Below, in pieces: positions 17,228 through 25,900 of a stretch of 50,146 bases of DNA. The stretch spans positions 1-50,146 of the forward strand of contig NZ_JAKEIO010000050.1 of the NCBI RefSeq assembly GCF_021474405.1, written 5' to 3'. The notes under the pieces are model-generated. The model ran no database searches. It was not told where the DNA came from and saw nothing but the letters and a program-made list of their open reading frames with translations. A program made the translations under genes and the position numbers. Position 1 is the stretch's first letter; the number at the start of each line of letters is the position of its first letter. This DNA is from [Streptosporangium] indianense. GTDB taxonomy: Bacteria > Actinomycetota > Actinomycetes > Streptomycetales > Streptomycetaceae.

Positions 17228-17895
17228 AAGTCAGGTGCTCCTGTTCGAGGGAGAGCTGATTCAGGACCATATGCGTCATCTCGCAGACGCTCCGCCGGGG
17301 ATGGGGCGCAGGTGCAACCGGCGAGGGACCACCACAGGTCACATCGGTGTGCACGAAAGGCAGCGACAAGGCATGAGCGATGTTTCCCCCTGGTGAAGCT
17401 CCCGCTGGTCGGGCGGTCGCCTGGTGGGGCAGTTCGGTCGTGCTGCCCCGTGCAAGTAGCGCAATAGGCATCGAACGTAGCCGAAGTGCCGACATGTAGA
17501 TCGTTCAGTTCGAGGAATGGCCTGAACGTTTCATCGGGGTGGAAGCCGCTCAGCTGACATGTCCCCTGTGCAGCCGGGCAGTTGAGACCCGTGTGACGCA
17601 TGTGAAGCACGAGGGACACAACTGTGGTGGGGCGATCGCTCAGTTGGCTGATTCCCGCCCCGAGCGACCGGCATCCGGCCCGTGGGATACGCCCCCACAG
17701 TCGGGCACTCGCTTCGAGCAGTCCGCCCCGTGTTCGCCACCGGCAAAGAGGCCGGCTGGCTCCACGAGGGACCCGGGCACCCACCGTGCACGGGCCCCTC
17801 AGCCGCGTGTGCCGTGTGCGCGTGGCGTGAGGGGGGCGTGCAATCGCCCGCGCAGGTCACGTCACGGGACTGCCGCCGGAGCCTGACCCGGTGTC
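17228..17895. other. 668-bp stretch without a confident gene
   Basis: Composition is less GC-skewed by codon position than in the flanks. Weak frames exist on both strands: a plus frame from 17539 with a CPLC motif, and a minus frame ending at 17215 with a CATC motif. Neither has normal Streptomyces codon bias or a convincing ribosome site. It may hold a decayed gene together with the promoters of the flanking units. Confidence 0.5.
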
Positions 17896-18261
17896 ATGAT
17901 GTCGGACATGACAGAGGGGGACGAAGTGGCTGTCTTAGGCGTGCGCGTACGGCTGGGCGCCGGCGCGACCATGGACGATGTCAGAGCTCTGAAGACGTGG
18001 CTGGAGCGCGACGAACCGCTGGAGGACCTGGTCTCCCGGCGGCACCTGCGCATCGACGCGAAGCCCGGCACGGACGGACCCCCGGGACGGCTCGGGCCCG
18101 ACCTCGACCTGGTGCTGGAGATCCTGGGTGACGTCGTGACCGTCGCGGCGCTCACCGAGTACACCGCCCGCGCGGTGAAGACCTGGACGAACAACCGCCG
18201 CCGGCTGCAGGGCGGCGACCCCGAGCCGCAGATCCGCCCGCTGGATTCCGACGGGGAGTAG
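17896..18261 (+). CDS. EACC1-type effector-associated companion protein
   Basis: About 121 residues; starts at 17896, 17899 and 17908 are all in frame and the best one is unclear. The layout matches the effector-associated constant component EACC1 family, described as a small protein encoded immediately before caspase-like or other effectors in actinobacterial conflict systems. It has an N-terminal strand pair (VAVLGVRVRLGAG), a LEDLVSRRHLRI segment, then a hydrophobic helix (LVLEILGDVVTVAALTEYTA) and a basic tail (TWTNNRRR). Its stop is 3 bp before the GTG of the caspase gene. The role is probably to regulate or dock the effector. Family recognition is from memory of the pattern. Confidence 0.75.
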   Translation: MMSDMTEGDEVAVLGVRVRLGAGATMDDVRALKTWLERDEPLEDLVSRRHLRIDAKPGTDGPPGRLGPDLDLVLEILGDVVTVAALTEYTARAVKTWTNNRRRLQGGDPEPQIRPLDSDGE

Positions 18262-18264
18262 GCG

Positions 18265-20790
18265 GTGAGCCGCTTCGACCCGCGCGGCAAGGCGAACCGG
18301 GCGCTGCTGGCCGGTGTGTCCGAGTACGACCACGTCGCACCGGATCCCCAGGGAGTGAACGGTCAGCTCCCGGCCGTGCGGCACAACCGGACGTCCCTGG
18401 AGGACGCGCTGCACCGGGGCGGCGTGTTCGGCGCGGGTGAGGTGAGGGCCCTCGCCTCACCGACCCCGGACGACTTCACGGGGGCGCTGCGCCGCGCCTG
18501 CCGCGAGGCCAGGGGGCTGCTGCTGCTCTACTTCGCCGGGCACGCCGTCACCTCCACCTCCGGCAGCGAACTGCACCTGCAGATGCGCACCGCGCGGGTG
18601 CTCCTGGGCCACGGGCTGCCCGGCTCGGTGCGTTTCAGCGAGGTGCTGGGCGAGCTCGCCGAGAGCCACGCCGAGCGGGTGGTGGTGATCCTCGACTGCT
18701 GCTACGCGGGCAACGCCGCCGGAATCTGGCACCACCTCGACGATCCGAAGCGCAGGAAACACAAGATCCAGCTGCTGATGAGCGTCCAGCCCAACCGCTG
18801 CATCCTGGGCGGGGACGCCGACGCGGCGACACCGTTCACCCGCGAACTCACCGCCGTTCTCGACGAGGGCGGCGACGTGTGGCTGTCCCGGCTGTACGCG
18901 GCGGTGAAGGAGCGGATGGCCGCGGCGAAGTACAAGGCGGAGGACGACGATCCGCAGCGGCCGCAGGCCCTGGCTCCCCCTTGGGACCCGGAGGCCGACG
19001 TGCTGCTGGCCGCGGGCCCCGCGGTGCTCCCGCCTCCTCCCCCGGGCGTCTCCTGGCCGCGTCGGCTGTGGGAGCTGCTCACCCGCGCCCGGAAGGCCGT
19101 CACCGGGTCCGGCCGTACGACGCTGGCAGCGCTGCTAGCCCTGCTCGCCACCGGCGCCGGCGGCTACGGCATCCTGGCCCTGACCGGCGACCCCGGTCCC
19201 TGCGCACCGCCCCTGGAACTGCGCGTCCTCACCGACCCCGACCTGGAACCGCCGGTGCGGGCGGCGGCGGACGCCTACGTCACCTCGGACGCCAACACCA
19301 CGGGCGACGGCTGCCGGCGCAGCGGCGTCACCGTCAACAGCGCGGGTGCCGCGGCCGTCGTGACCGCGCTCGGCAAGCGGACCGACTCCTGGCAGCAGCC
19401 GCGCGAGGACGACAACCCGCAGCGGGACATCGGCCCTCAGCCTGACGTATGGATCCCCGCCACCCGCGCCGACCTCGACCGGGTCAACATGGCGGCGGCG
19501 CGGGAGGACCGCCTCTTCGCCCGGCTGGAGGCGGCGGCCGAGCCGATCGCCTACTCGCCGGTCGTGCTGGCCGTACCGAAGGCACTCGGCGCGGGCCTCG
19601 AACCCACCGGGCGGTCGCTGTCCCAGCTGCGCACCGACCTCGAACGGGTCGACGGCAAGGCCGAACTGCACCGCCCCGCGCCGGAACTGACCGACGCGGC
19701 GCTCCTGGCCACCATGGGCCTGTACGGCGAGGACGCCGACGCGCGCGCCGCCGAGCGGCGCCTCGCCCGGGCCGGACGGCCCGAGCCCTCGGCCGCGCGG
19801 CTGCTGTGCGCGCTGCCCGCCGAGGACGCCGTGGACCGCCACGCCGCGGCGCTGGTACCGGAGTTCCTGCTGAAGAGCGGCATCGGCTGCCACTCGGTCA
19901 CTCGCGTCCCGCGCGTCGCCGCCTACCCCGACGACGTGCCCGGTCTGGAGCCGGCGTTCGTGCGGGTGCGCTGGGAGGACGGCGACCGGGACGCAGACGC
20001 GCGGGACGACGCCGTGGACCGTTTCCGCGCCTGGCTGACGGGCGACGGCGGCCGTGCGGTGCTCGGCGAGCACGGTTTCCGGTCGGCGACCGGTGAGCGC
20101 GGCCTGCTCGCCGCCCAGGAGCCACCTGCGGGTCTCGCCGGGTCGGTCCGTCCGGCCAAGGCCGCCGACCCCTCGGAGATGGACCTGACCCTGGAGCGCT
20201 TCGGCAGCGCGCACGGCCCCGGCCGGGTCCTGTTCCTCCTCGACAGCTCCGGCTCGATGGCCGGGCGCTGGGACGGTTCCAGCGGCGGCCCGGGCATCCT
20301 GAAGCAGACCCTGCCCGGGCTCGGCGGGGAGGACGAGTACGGGGTGTGGGCGGTGCACGGCACGGGCGGCCGCACCCACACCGAGCTGCTGGGCTTCGGC
20401 ACGCACGAGCGCCCCGACGCCGAACGCGCCCTGGGCCGCGCCGGGGTGCGGGACGCCGAGGCCGATCCGCACGGGGCGCTGCTGGACGCGCTGGCGTTCA
20501 TGCGGGAGCGCGGCACCGATGACGAGCAGCCACAGCTGATCGTGTACCTCACCGACGGCGAGGACGACGGCCGCCTGACCGGCAAGGCCCTGGACGAGGT
20601 CCTCGACCGGGCCGGCGGCGACGCGGGGGTCCCGGTCGTCATGGTGTCCCTGCGCAACTCGGGCTGCGACCGGGGCCGTCCCGCCACCCGCATCGCCGCG
20701 GCCGGCCGGGGCCGCTGCCTGGACGTCGGGGACGACCTGGTGCCCGCCCTGTACGACGAGGTCGCCCGCACCGGATCGGGGGTGGAGTGA
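18265..20790 (+). CDS. Caspase-like protease fused through one membrane helix to a solute-binding domain and a vWA domain
   Basis: An 841-residue multidomain protein, GTG start behind GGGGAG. Residues 8-250 are a caspase-fold (C14-like) domain: His93 in LLLYFAGHAV and Cys145/146 in VVVILDCCYAG give the His-Cys dyad. A Pro-rich linker and basic segment (WPRRLWELLTRARKAV) precede a single helix at about 285-306; the positive-inside rule predicts caspase inside and the rest outside. About 315-615 resembles a type 2 periplasmic solute-binding fold. From 650 a vWA domain carries the metal motif DSSGSM (D660, S662, S664) and the later VYLTDGEDDG strand. Paired Cys residues outside fit an extracytoplasmic location. 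The last base of its stop overlaps the next gene's ATG (TGATG). It probably links an external ligand to intracellular proteolysis. Confidence 0.85.
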   Translation: MSRFDPRGKANRALLAGVSEYDHVAPDPQGVNGQLPAVRHNRTSLEDALHRGGVFGAGEVRALASPTPDDFTGALRRACREARGLLLLYFAGHAVTSTSGSELHLQMRTARVLLGHGLPGSVRFSEVLGELAESHAERVVVILDCCYAGNAAGIWHHLDDPKRRKHKIQLLMSVQPNRCILGGDADAATPFTRELTAVLDEGGDVWLSRLYAAVKERMAAAKYKAEDDDPQRPQALAPPWDPEADVLLAAGPAVLPPPPPGVSWPRRLWELLTRARKAVTGSGRTTLAALLALLATGAGGYGILALTGDPGPCAPPLELRVLTDPDLEPPVRAAADAYVTSDANTTGDGCRRSGVTVNSAGAAAVVTALGKRTDSWQQPREDDNPQRDIGPQPDVWIPATRADLDRVNMAAAREDRLFARLEAAAEPIAYSPVVLAVPKALGAGLEPTGRSLSQLRTDLERVDGKAELHRPAPELTDAALLATMGLYGEDADARAAERRLARAGRPEPSAARLLCALPAEDAVDRHAAALVPEFLLKSGIGCHSVTRVPRVAAYPDDVPGLEPAFVRVRWEDGDRDADARDDAVDRFRAWLTGDGGRAVLGEHGFRSATGERGLLAAQEPPAGLAGSVRPAKAADPSEMDLTLERFGSAHGPGRVLFLLDSSGSMAGRWDGSSGGPGILKQTLPGLGGEDEYGVWAVHGTGGRTHTELLGFGTHERPDAERALGRAGVRDAEADPHGALLDALAFMRERGTDDEQPQLIVYLTDGEDDGRLTGKALDEVLDRAGGDAGVPVVMVSLRNSGCDRGRPATRIAAAGRGRCLDVGDDLVPALYDEVARTGSGVE

Positions 20791-22211
20791 TGGCCCGCCG
20801 CCTGACGGCCGCCGTCGTTTCGCTGGTGTCCCTTCTCGCCCTGCTCGCGCTCGCCTCCTGCACTCCGAGGGACGCGCGGGAGCAGCAGCCGCCGGGCGCC
20901 GAGCCGCCGCGGATCGTGGTGGCCAGCGGCCAGGACGTCACCGGCAAGAACGGCATCCGCCAGCAGCTCATCGACGCCTGGAACGCCAAGGAGGGCGAAC
21001 GCGGCTACCGGGCCCGCCTGGTGGAGCTCCCCGGCTCCGCGGACCAGCAGCGCAGCCAGCTGCTCGGGGCGCTCCAGTCGGGCGGCGCCGAGTACGACGT
21101 GGTGAACCTGGACGTGACCTGGATCCCGGAGTTCGCCGCCGCCGGGCTGATCCGCCCGCTGACCGGCAGCGCGGTGAAGTCGCCCCGCGACATCATCCCG
21201 TCCGTCGACCGCACGGCGTTCTGGGACGGCGAGCGGTACGCGGTGCCCTTCAACAGCGACGTGGGCCTGCTGTACTACCGCAAGGACCATCTGCGCAGCA
21301 TCGGCACCTCCCGCACCGACCTGAGCGGCGGCGTGACCTGGGACGACCTCCGGGACCTCATCGACACCGTCAACGACCGGCCGAAGCCCGCGGGGTACAA
21401 GGACGGCTGGACCACGCAGCTCGCCGCCTACGAGGGCCGCACGGTCAACGCGATCGAGGCGTTCGCCTCGGCCGTCCCGGACTTCGCGCTGACCGACGAG
21501 GACGGCCGGTACGCCGCCGACGATGAGCAGTTGACGGCCGGCGTGACCGAACTGCGGGAGCGCACGGCGTCGGCGTACCTGCTCGGGGAGGCCTCGGCCT
21601 CGCGCGAGGCCGAGTCGCTCAGCGCCTTCGCGGAGGGCCGCACGACGTTCCTGCGGCACTGGCCGTACGTCTACCCGGCCCTGTACGAAACCTTCAAGGG
21701 GAACCTCGGGGTGACCCGGCTGCCCGGCAAGGCCGTGCTCGGCGGCCAGAACCTGGCCGTCACCTCCTCCACCTCCGAGCAGCGCGCCGCGAAGGCCGCC
21801 GAGCTGATCGCGTTCCTGACCGACCCGGACAGTGAACGCTGTCTGCTGCGCGCCGGGTTCGCCGCGACGCGCACCTCCGCCTACCAGGCTCCCGGCACCA
21901 CCCCGGAGTGCCGGCACGCCTCGGCGTACTCCCGGAACGCCTCGGCGTCGCCCACCGGCGAGAGCGCCGAACTCAAGGCACCCGACCTGCTCGCGGGCGG
22001 CGTCAGCTACTCCCGTGACGTCCTGCTGCCGGCCCTCAGCGAGGCCGTCCAACGCCCCCGTACACCCCTGTACGGAGCCGTCACACAGACCCTCATCACC
22101 CAACTCGACGCCCTGTGCGGCCCCCGCCCGCCGGGCGCCCCCCGACCACGGGACGCGCAGGTGGCGAGGCGCCTTGACGAGGCGTTGAAAAAGGTGTTGC
22201 CCGGTCGATGA
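20790..22211 (+). CDS. Extracellular solute-binding lipoprotein of the caspase operon
   Basis: A 473-residue lipoprotein: signal MARRLTAAVVSLVSLLALLA with lipobox LASC (Cys24). The body is a family 1 extracellular solute-binding (sugar-ABC-type) domain: NGIRQQLIDAWNAKEG, YDVVNLDVTWIPEFAAAGLI, YAVPFNSDVGLLYYRKDHL and VTWDDLRDLIDTV are its usual blocks, and GQNLAVTSSTSEQRAAKAAE is the hinge-side helix. No permease or ATPase genes are nearby, so it is not a transport operon. ATG 20790 overlaps the caspase gene's TGA, implying translational coupling. It likely works as a ligand-binding partner of the external part of the caspase protein. Confidence 0.88.
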   Translation: MARRLTAAVVSLVSLLALLALASCTPRDAREQQPPGAEPPRIVVASGQDVTGKNGIRQQLIDAWNAKEGERGYRARLVELPGSADQQRSQLLGALQSGGAEYDVVNLDVTWIPEFAAAGLIRPLTGSAVKSPRDIIPSVDRTAFWDGERYAVPFNSDVGLLYYRKDHLRSIGTSRTDLSGGVTWDDLRDLIDTVNDRPKPAGYKDGWTTQLAAYEGRTVNAIEAFASAVPDFALTDEDGRYAADDEQLTAGVTELRERTASAYLLGEASASREAESLSAFAEGRTTFLRHWPYVYPALYETFKGNLGVTRLPGKAVLGGQNLAVTSSTSEQRAAKAAELIAFLTDPDSERCLLRAGFAATRTSAYQAPGTTPECRHASAYSRNASASPTGESAELKAPDLLAGGVSYSRDVLLPALSEAVQRPRTPLYGAVTQTLITQLDALCGPRPPGAPRPRDAQVARRLDEALKKVLPGR

Positions 22212-22559
22212 GGCCTGCCGCGCCGCTGCCGATGCCCAGGACCGCGCAGACACCGGTACCGGCGTATCCCTGATGACAGCACCCCGCAGGTCGCCGTCAC
22301 CCGAAGGCGATCGGCCGTGTCACGGTGTCCGGCTCGCTCGGCTACCTCGAGAATCCAGGACCCGTCGACGTGCAAGATCACGCGGCGGCGCCGGGTTGCG
22401 GATCTCCGAGGGCGAGGACCTTGATCGACCCCAGAGGGCCGTCACTGCGAGGCGGCCGGTGCCTTCATGACGGCCTGGTGTATTGGCGATCCGGGCACGA
22501 ACAGCTTTTGCAGGAGCTAGGGTGGCGCGCATCACACCGGGTAAGTGGCGGGGGACTCG
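22212..22559. other. Gene-free stretch between the two protease modules
   Basis: 348 bp, gene-free in all frames by codon bias. TAGGGT at about 22518-22523 could be a -10 element for the Trypco1 operon, but no matching -35 element is evident. No inverted repeats or transposase remnants that I would defend. Confidence 0.5.
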
Positions 22560-22937
22560 ATGCCCGAATTGCTGAGGGTGCCGCTGGAAAGCGGCGGTTC
22601 TGTACTGGTGGAAGTCGACAACGGGCCACAGGCGGTGGTCAGGGTTGCCAGGCCCGGCGGGGTGGTGGCTGAAGCAACCGAGACGCTGGAGCGCGGTCTG
22701 GAGAGTGTGCGCGAGGCCGCGCATGCCGTGCTCGCCAAGGTGGCCGACCTGCCGCGGCAACCAAACAAGATCACTCTCCAGTTCGGACTGAAGCTGTCGG
22801 CGGAGGCGGGCGTCTTCCTCGCCAAGACCGCTGGCGAGGGGTCACTCACGCTCACCATGGAGTGGGACAGGCAGCAACCGGAGCTTTTGCCGATCACCCA
22901 GGCAGTCGCCGATCGCCACGAAGCCGTGGCGGGATAA
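22560..22937 (+). CDS. Trypco1 domain protein (trypsin-co-occurring companion)
   Basis: A 125-residue protein of the CU044_2847/Trypco1 type. It starts with strands carrying VPLESGGSVLVEVDN, then a helix (ERGLESVREAAHAVLAKVADL) and the hallmark block PNKITLQFGLKLSAEAGVFLAKTAG followed by a final strand (SLTLTMEW). ATG 22560 follows GGGGGA; the GTG at 22545 is less well placed. The gene ends 19 bp before the trypsin-STAND gene. This family is named for occurring beside trypsin-like proteases in bacterial conflict loci; it may dock to or restrain the protease. No enzymatic motif is present. Confidence 0.85.
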   Translation: MPELLRVPLESGGSVLVEVDNGPQAVVRVARPGGVVAEATETLERGLESVREAAHAVLAKVADLPRQPNKITLQFGLKLSAEAGVFLAKTAGEGSLTLTMEWDRQQPELLPITQAVADRHEAVAG

Positions 22938-22956
22938 GGGCGAGGGGACTCCAGCA

Positions 22957-25900
22957 GTGCCCGGACCGGTGCCCAACCCCGGGATTGCCCGCCTGTGGTC
23001 GCGCGGTGCGTGGGCCACGCCACAGGGGGCCGGCTTTCTGGCTGCCCCCAGGATCGTGCTTACGTGCGCGCATGTGGTTTCGGCCGTCGCCGCAGAGCAG
23101 GAGGGGAGTCCCCTTGCTGCGGGGCTCACCGTCGATGTGGATTTTCCCCTGGCGGGAAAAGCAACCCCCCGACAGAGCGCGCGGCTCATCACGCACATAC
23201 CTGTCGCGGAGGACGGCTCTGGTGACATTGCCGTCCTCGCGCTTGATCAGGATCCGCCCGTTGGGGCAGAGCCTGTGCGACTGCTGGACGTTGAGACAGT
23301 GCGCGGCCACCCGTTCCGGGCATTCGGCTTCCCTGCCGGCGACGACGAGGGCGTCTGGTCACTCGGCACGATCGTGGATGACCGCGGACGGGGCTGGCTC
23401 CAGTTCGAGAGCACGAGTGCCTGCGAAATCCGACAGGGCTTCAGCGGCACGCCACTGTGGGATGAGCACTTCAAGGGGGTGGTTGGCATGGTTGTCGCCA
23501 CCGACGGGAGGTTCCGTCAACGGGCGGCCTACGCCATCACCGCCAGTGCCCTGTTGGAAATTCATCCTGAACTGCGTCGCCATGCCGCGCCGCCCTCGCC
23601 GTTCCGTGGTTTGGATTCGTTCCGGGAGCAGGACGCCACCCACTACTTCGGGCGAGCCGCGCAGATCAAGGCGCTGACCGACGCGGTCACCACGTCGTCG
23701 ATCATCCCGGTCATGGGGGTATCCGGAGTCGGCAAGTCATCGCTGATCCACGCCGGTCTTGTACCGCAGCTCCGCAAACGTGGGGACTACAGCATCACCT
23801 CTCTGGTCCCAGAGCCCGCGTTGGGAGCGGAGCTCATGCTCGCTTCCGCCCTGCTGCCGTTACTCAACGCGCCGGACGAGGGTGTCGATCCGCTCGACCG
23901 GCTCGAGCAGGTCGAACGGCTCACTGAACGGCTTCGGGAGGGGGGGACCGCTCCGGTTGTCAGGGAGTTACTCACCCGCTCCGGAACGACACAGCTCGCC
24001 CTGATCGTAGATCAGTTCGAAATGCTGTTCCGCTGCTCACCCGACGCGGCAGAAAAGCTGGTCGACCAGTTGGTGGCCATGACCGACTGGCGCACCGCGG
24101 ATGGCGGACCGTTGGTGCGGCTGGTCTTCGCTCTGCGACTGGACTTCCTGAAGGCCATGCAGCGTTTCCCCGTTCTGGGGCGAGTGTGCGAGGCGTCTCC
24201 GGTACTCGTCGACCGCCTGGCCGAGGATCAGCTCCGTGAGGTGGTGCTGTCCCCGATCGCCTCATTCCACGGGGCCGTACGGTTCGAGGACTCGCTCGCC
24301 GAGCGTCTGCTCTCAGACGCGGGCCGCAGCCCCGGCGCGCTGCCCCTGCTCGAGTTCACCCTCACTCTGCTGTGGGAGCAACAGCGTCAGGGCATCCTCG
24401 CGCATGCCGCCTATGAGGAGATCGGCGGAGTGGCGGGCGCTCTCGCTTCGCATGCCGAGCGAGTCGTCAAGGAGCGGCTGGACGACGTGCAAGACGAGGT
24501 GCGGCGACTGTTCGTACAGCTTGTTCGCCCAGGCGAGGGAGGCCTCGACAACCCGGTCGACACCGGGCGCACCGCACGCCGCACGGAGCTGGACCCCGCC
24601 TGTTGGAAGGCCGCACAGTTATTGGCCGTGCAGCGTCTGGTGCACCTCGATCACGCGTCTGACGGCATGGAGACGGTCGCGCTCGCCCACGAAGCGCTAC
24701 TTGAACACTGGCCCGCGCTGCGCTCGTGGGTCGACGCCGACCGCGACTTCCGGGTCTGGCAGGAACACGTGCGCGAGCGCATCGTGCGCTGGGAGCAAAG
24801 CGGCCGCGACCATGCCCTGCTGATGCGGGGCTCCGAACTCAAGCAGGCGCTGGAGCAACTGCGCGACCGGTCGCAAGACGTCCCCGAGACTGAACGCCGA
24901 TACCTTGAGGCGAGCCAGGAGTGGCGTCGGCGCCGGCGGTCCCGCAAAGCGATCGTCGCGGCGGCGGTTACCACGGTGCTCGCAACCCTGGCCGGCTTCG
25001 GGGTGTACTCGGTACGGGGCAGCAAGGCCGCGGAACTTTCGGCCGGCCTCGTGCAACAGGCCCAGGGACAGGCGGGCTCCCATCGGGAAGAGGCCGCATT
25101 ATTGTCCGTCGCCGCCTGGAGCACCGCGCCGACTCAACAGGCACACGACAACCTGTTCACCCGCTATCTGGCTGACGCCCCGTACGACGCCATTTTGCCT
25201 GCGGGCGGGGAGGTCGCGGAGACAGTGCTGGACGACTCCGGCCAGGTCGTCGCGGTACGCAACGTTGCGGGGCGACTGTCGGTATGGCATGTCGGAGCCG
25301 CCGGCCCCTCCCTGATGGTGCGCATGGACGATGTCTCGGCCGTCGCGGTCAGTCCCGACGGCACACGACTGGCCCTGGGCGGCGACGGCAACCGCATCAA
25401 GATCTGGGACCTGCGTGAAAAGAGGACCTTGCTGACCCTGCGAGCCGCGATGAGCACCACCAGCACGGCCCGGGCCGTGGACGAACTGCGTTTCGACCGC
25501 ACGGGACACCGCCTGCTGGTCCACCCTCCAGAGGACGACAGAGCCCAGATATGGGACCTCGACCGACCCACCGCCGCCCCCGTCACCCTGAAACCGCTGC
25601 TCGAGGGCTCACCCAATGACTTCGTCTTCTCCGCGGACGGCAAGCACGTCGTAGCCTCCGGGCCAGGAGTCCTGTCCCAAGGCGTCTGGGACACGCGCTC
25701 CGGACGCCTGACGGCTGTCCCCGGATTCGAAGAACCCGAGTTAGTCGCCGGTCCCCGTCCGGTGGCCGCGATGTGCGCCGACGGCAAGTGGCGGCTGACC
25801 CACGCCTCCGCCAACAAGCCCGACCCCCGCCTCTTCCAGCGCCTGCCTTGCAGCACCGAAGACGTGAGGATCGGCGAGTTGGCCGGCATCTCCGACCAGG

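Noticed and set aside
17215..17886. Overlapping frames on both strands with CPLC and CATC motifs
   Set aside because: Codon use is unlike Streptomyces genes and ribosome sites are weak; reported only as an unassigned stretch.
22212..22559. Possible insertion-sequence remnant between the protease modules
   Set aside because: No terminal repeats or transposase motifs could be recognised.
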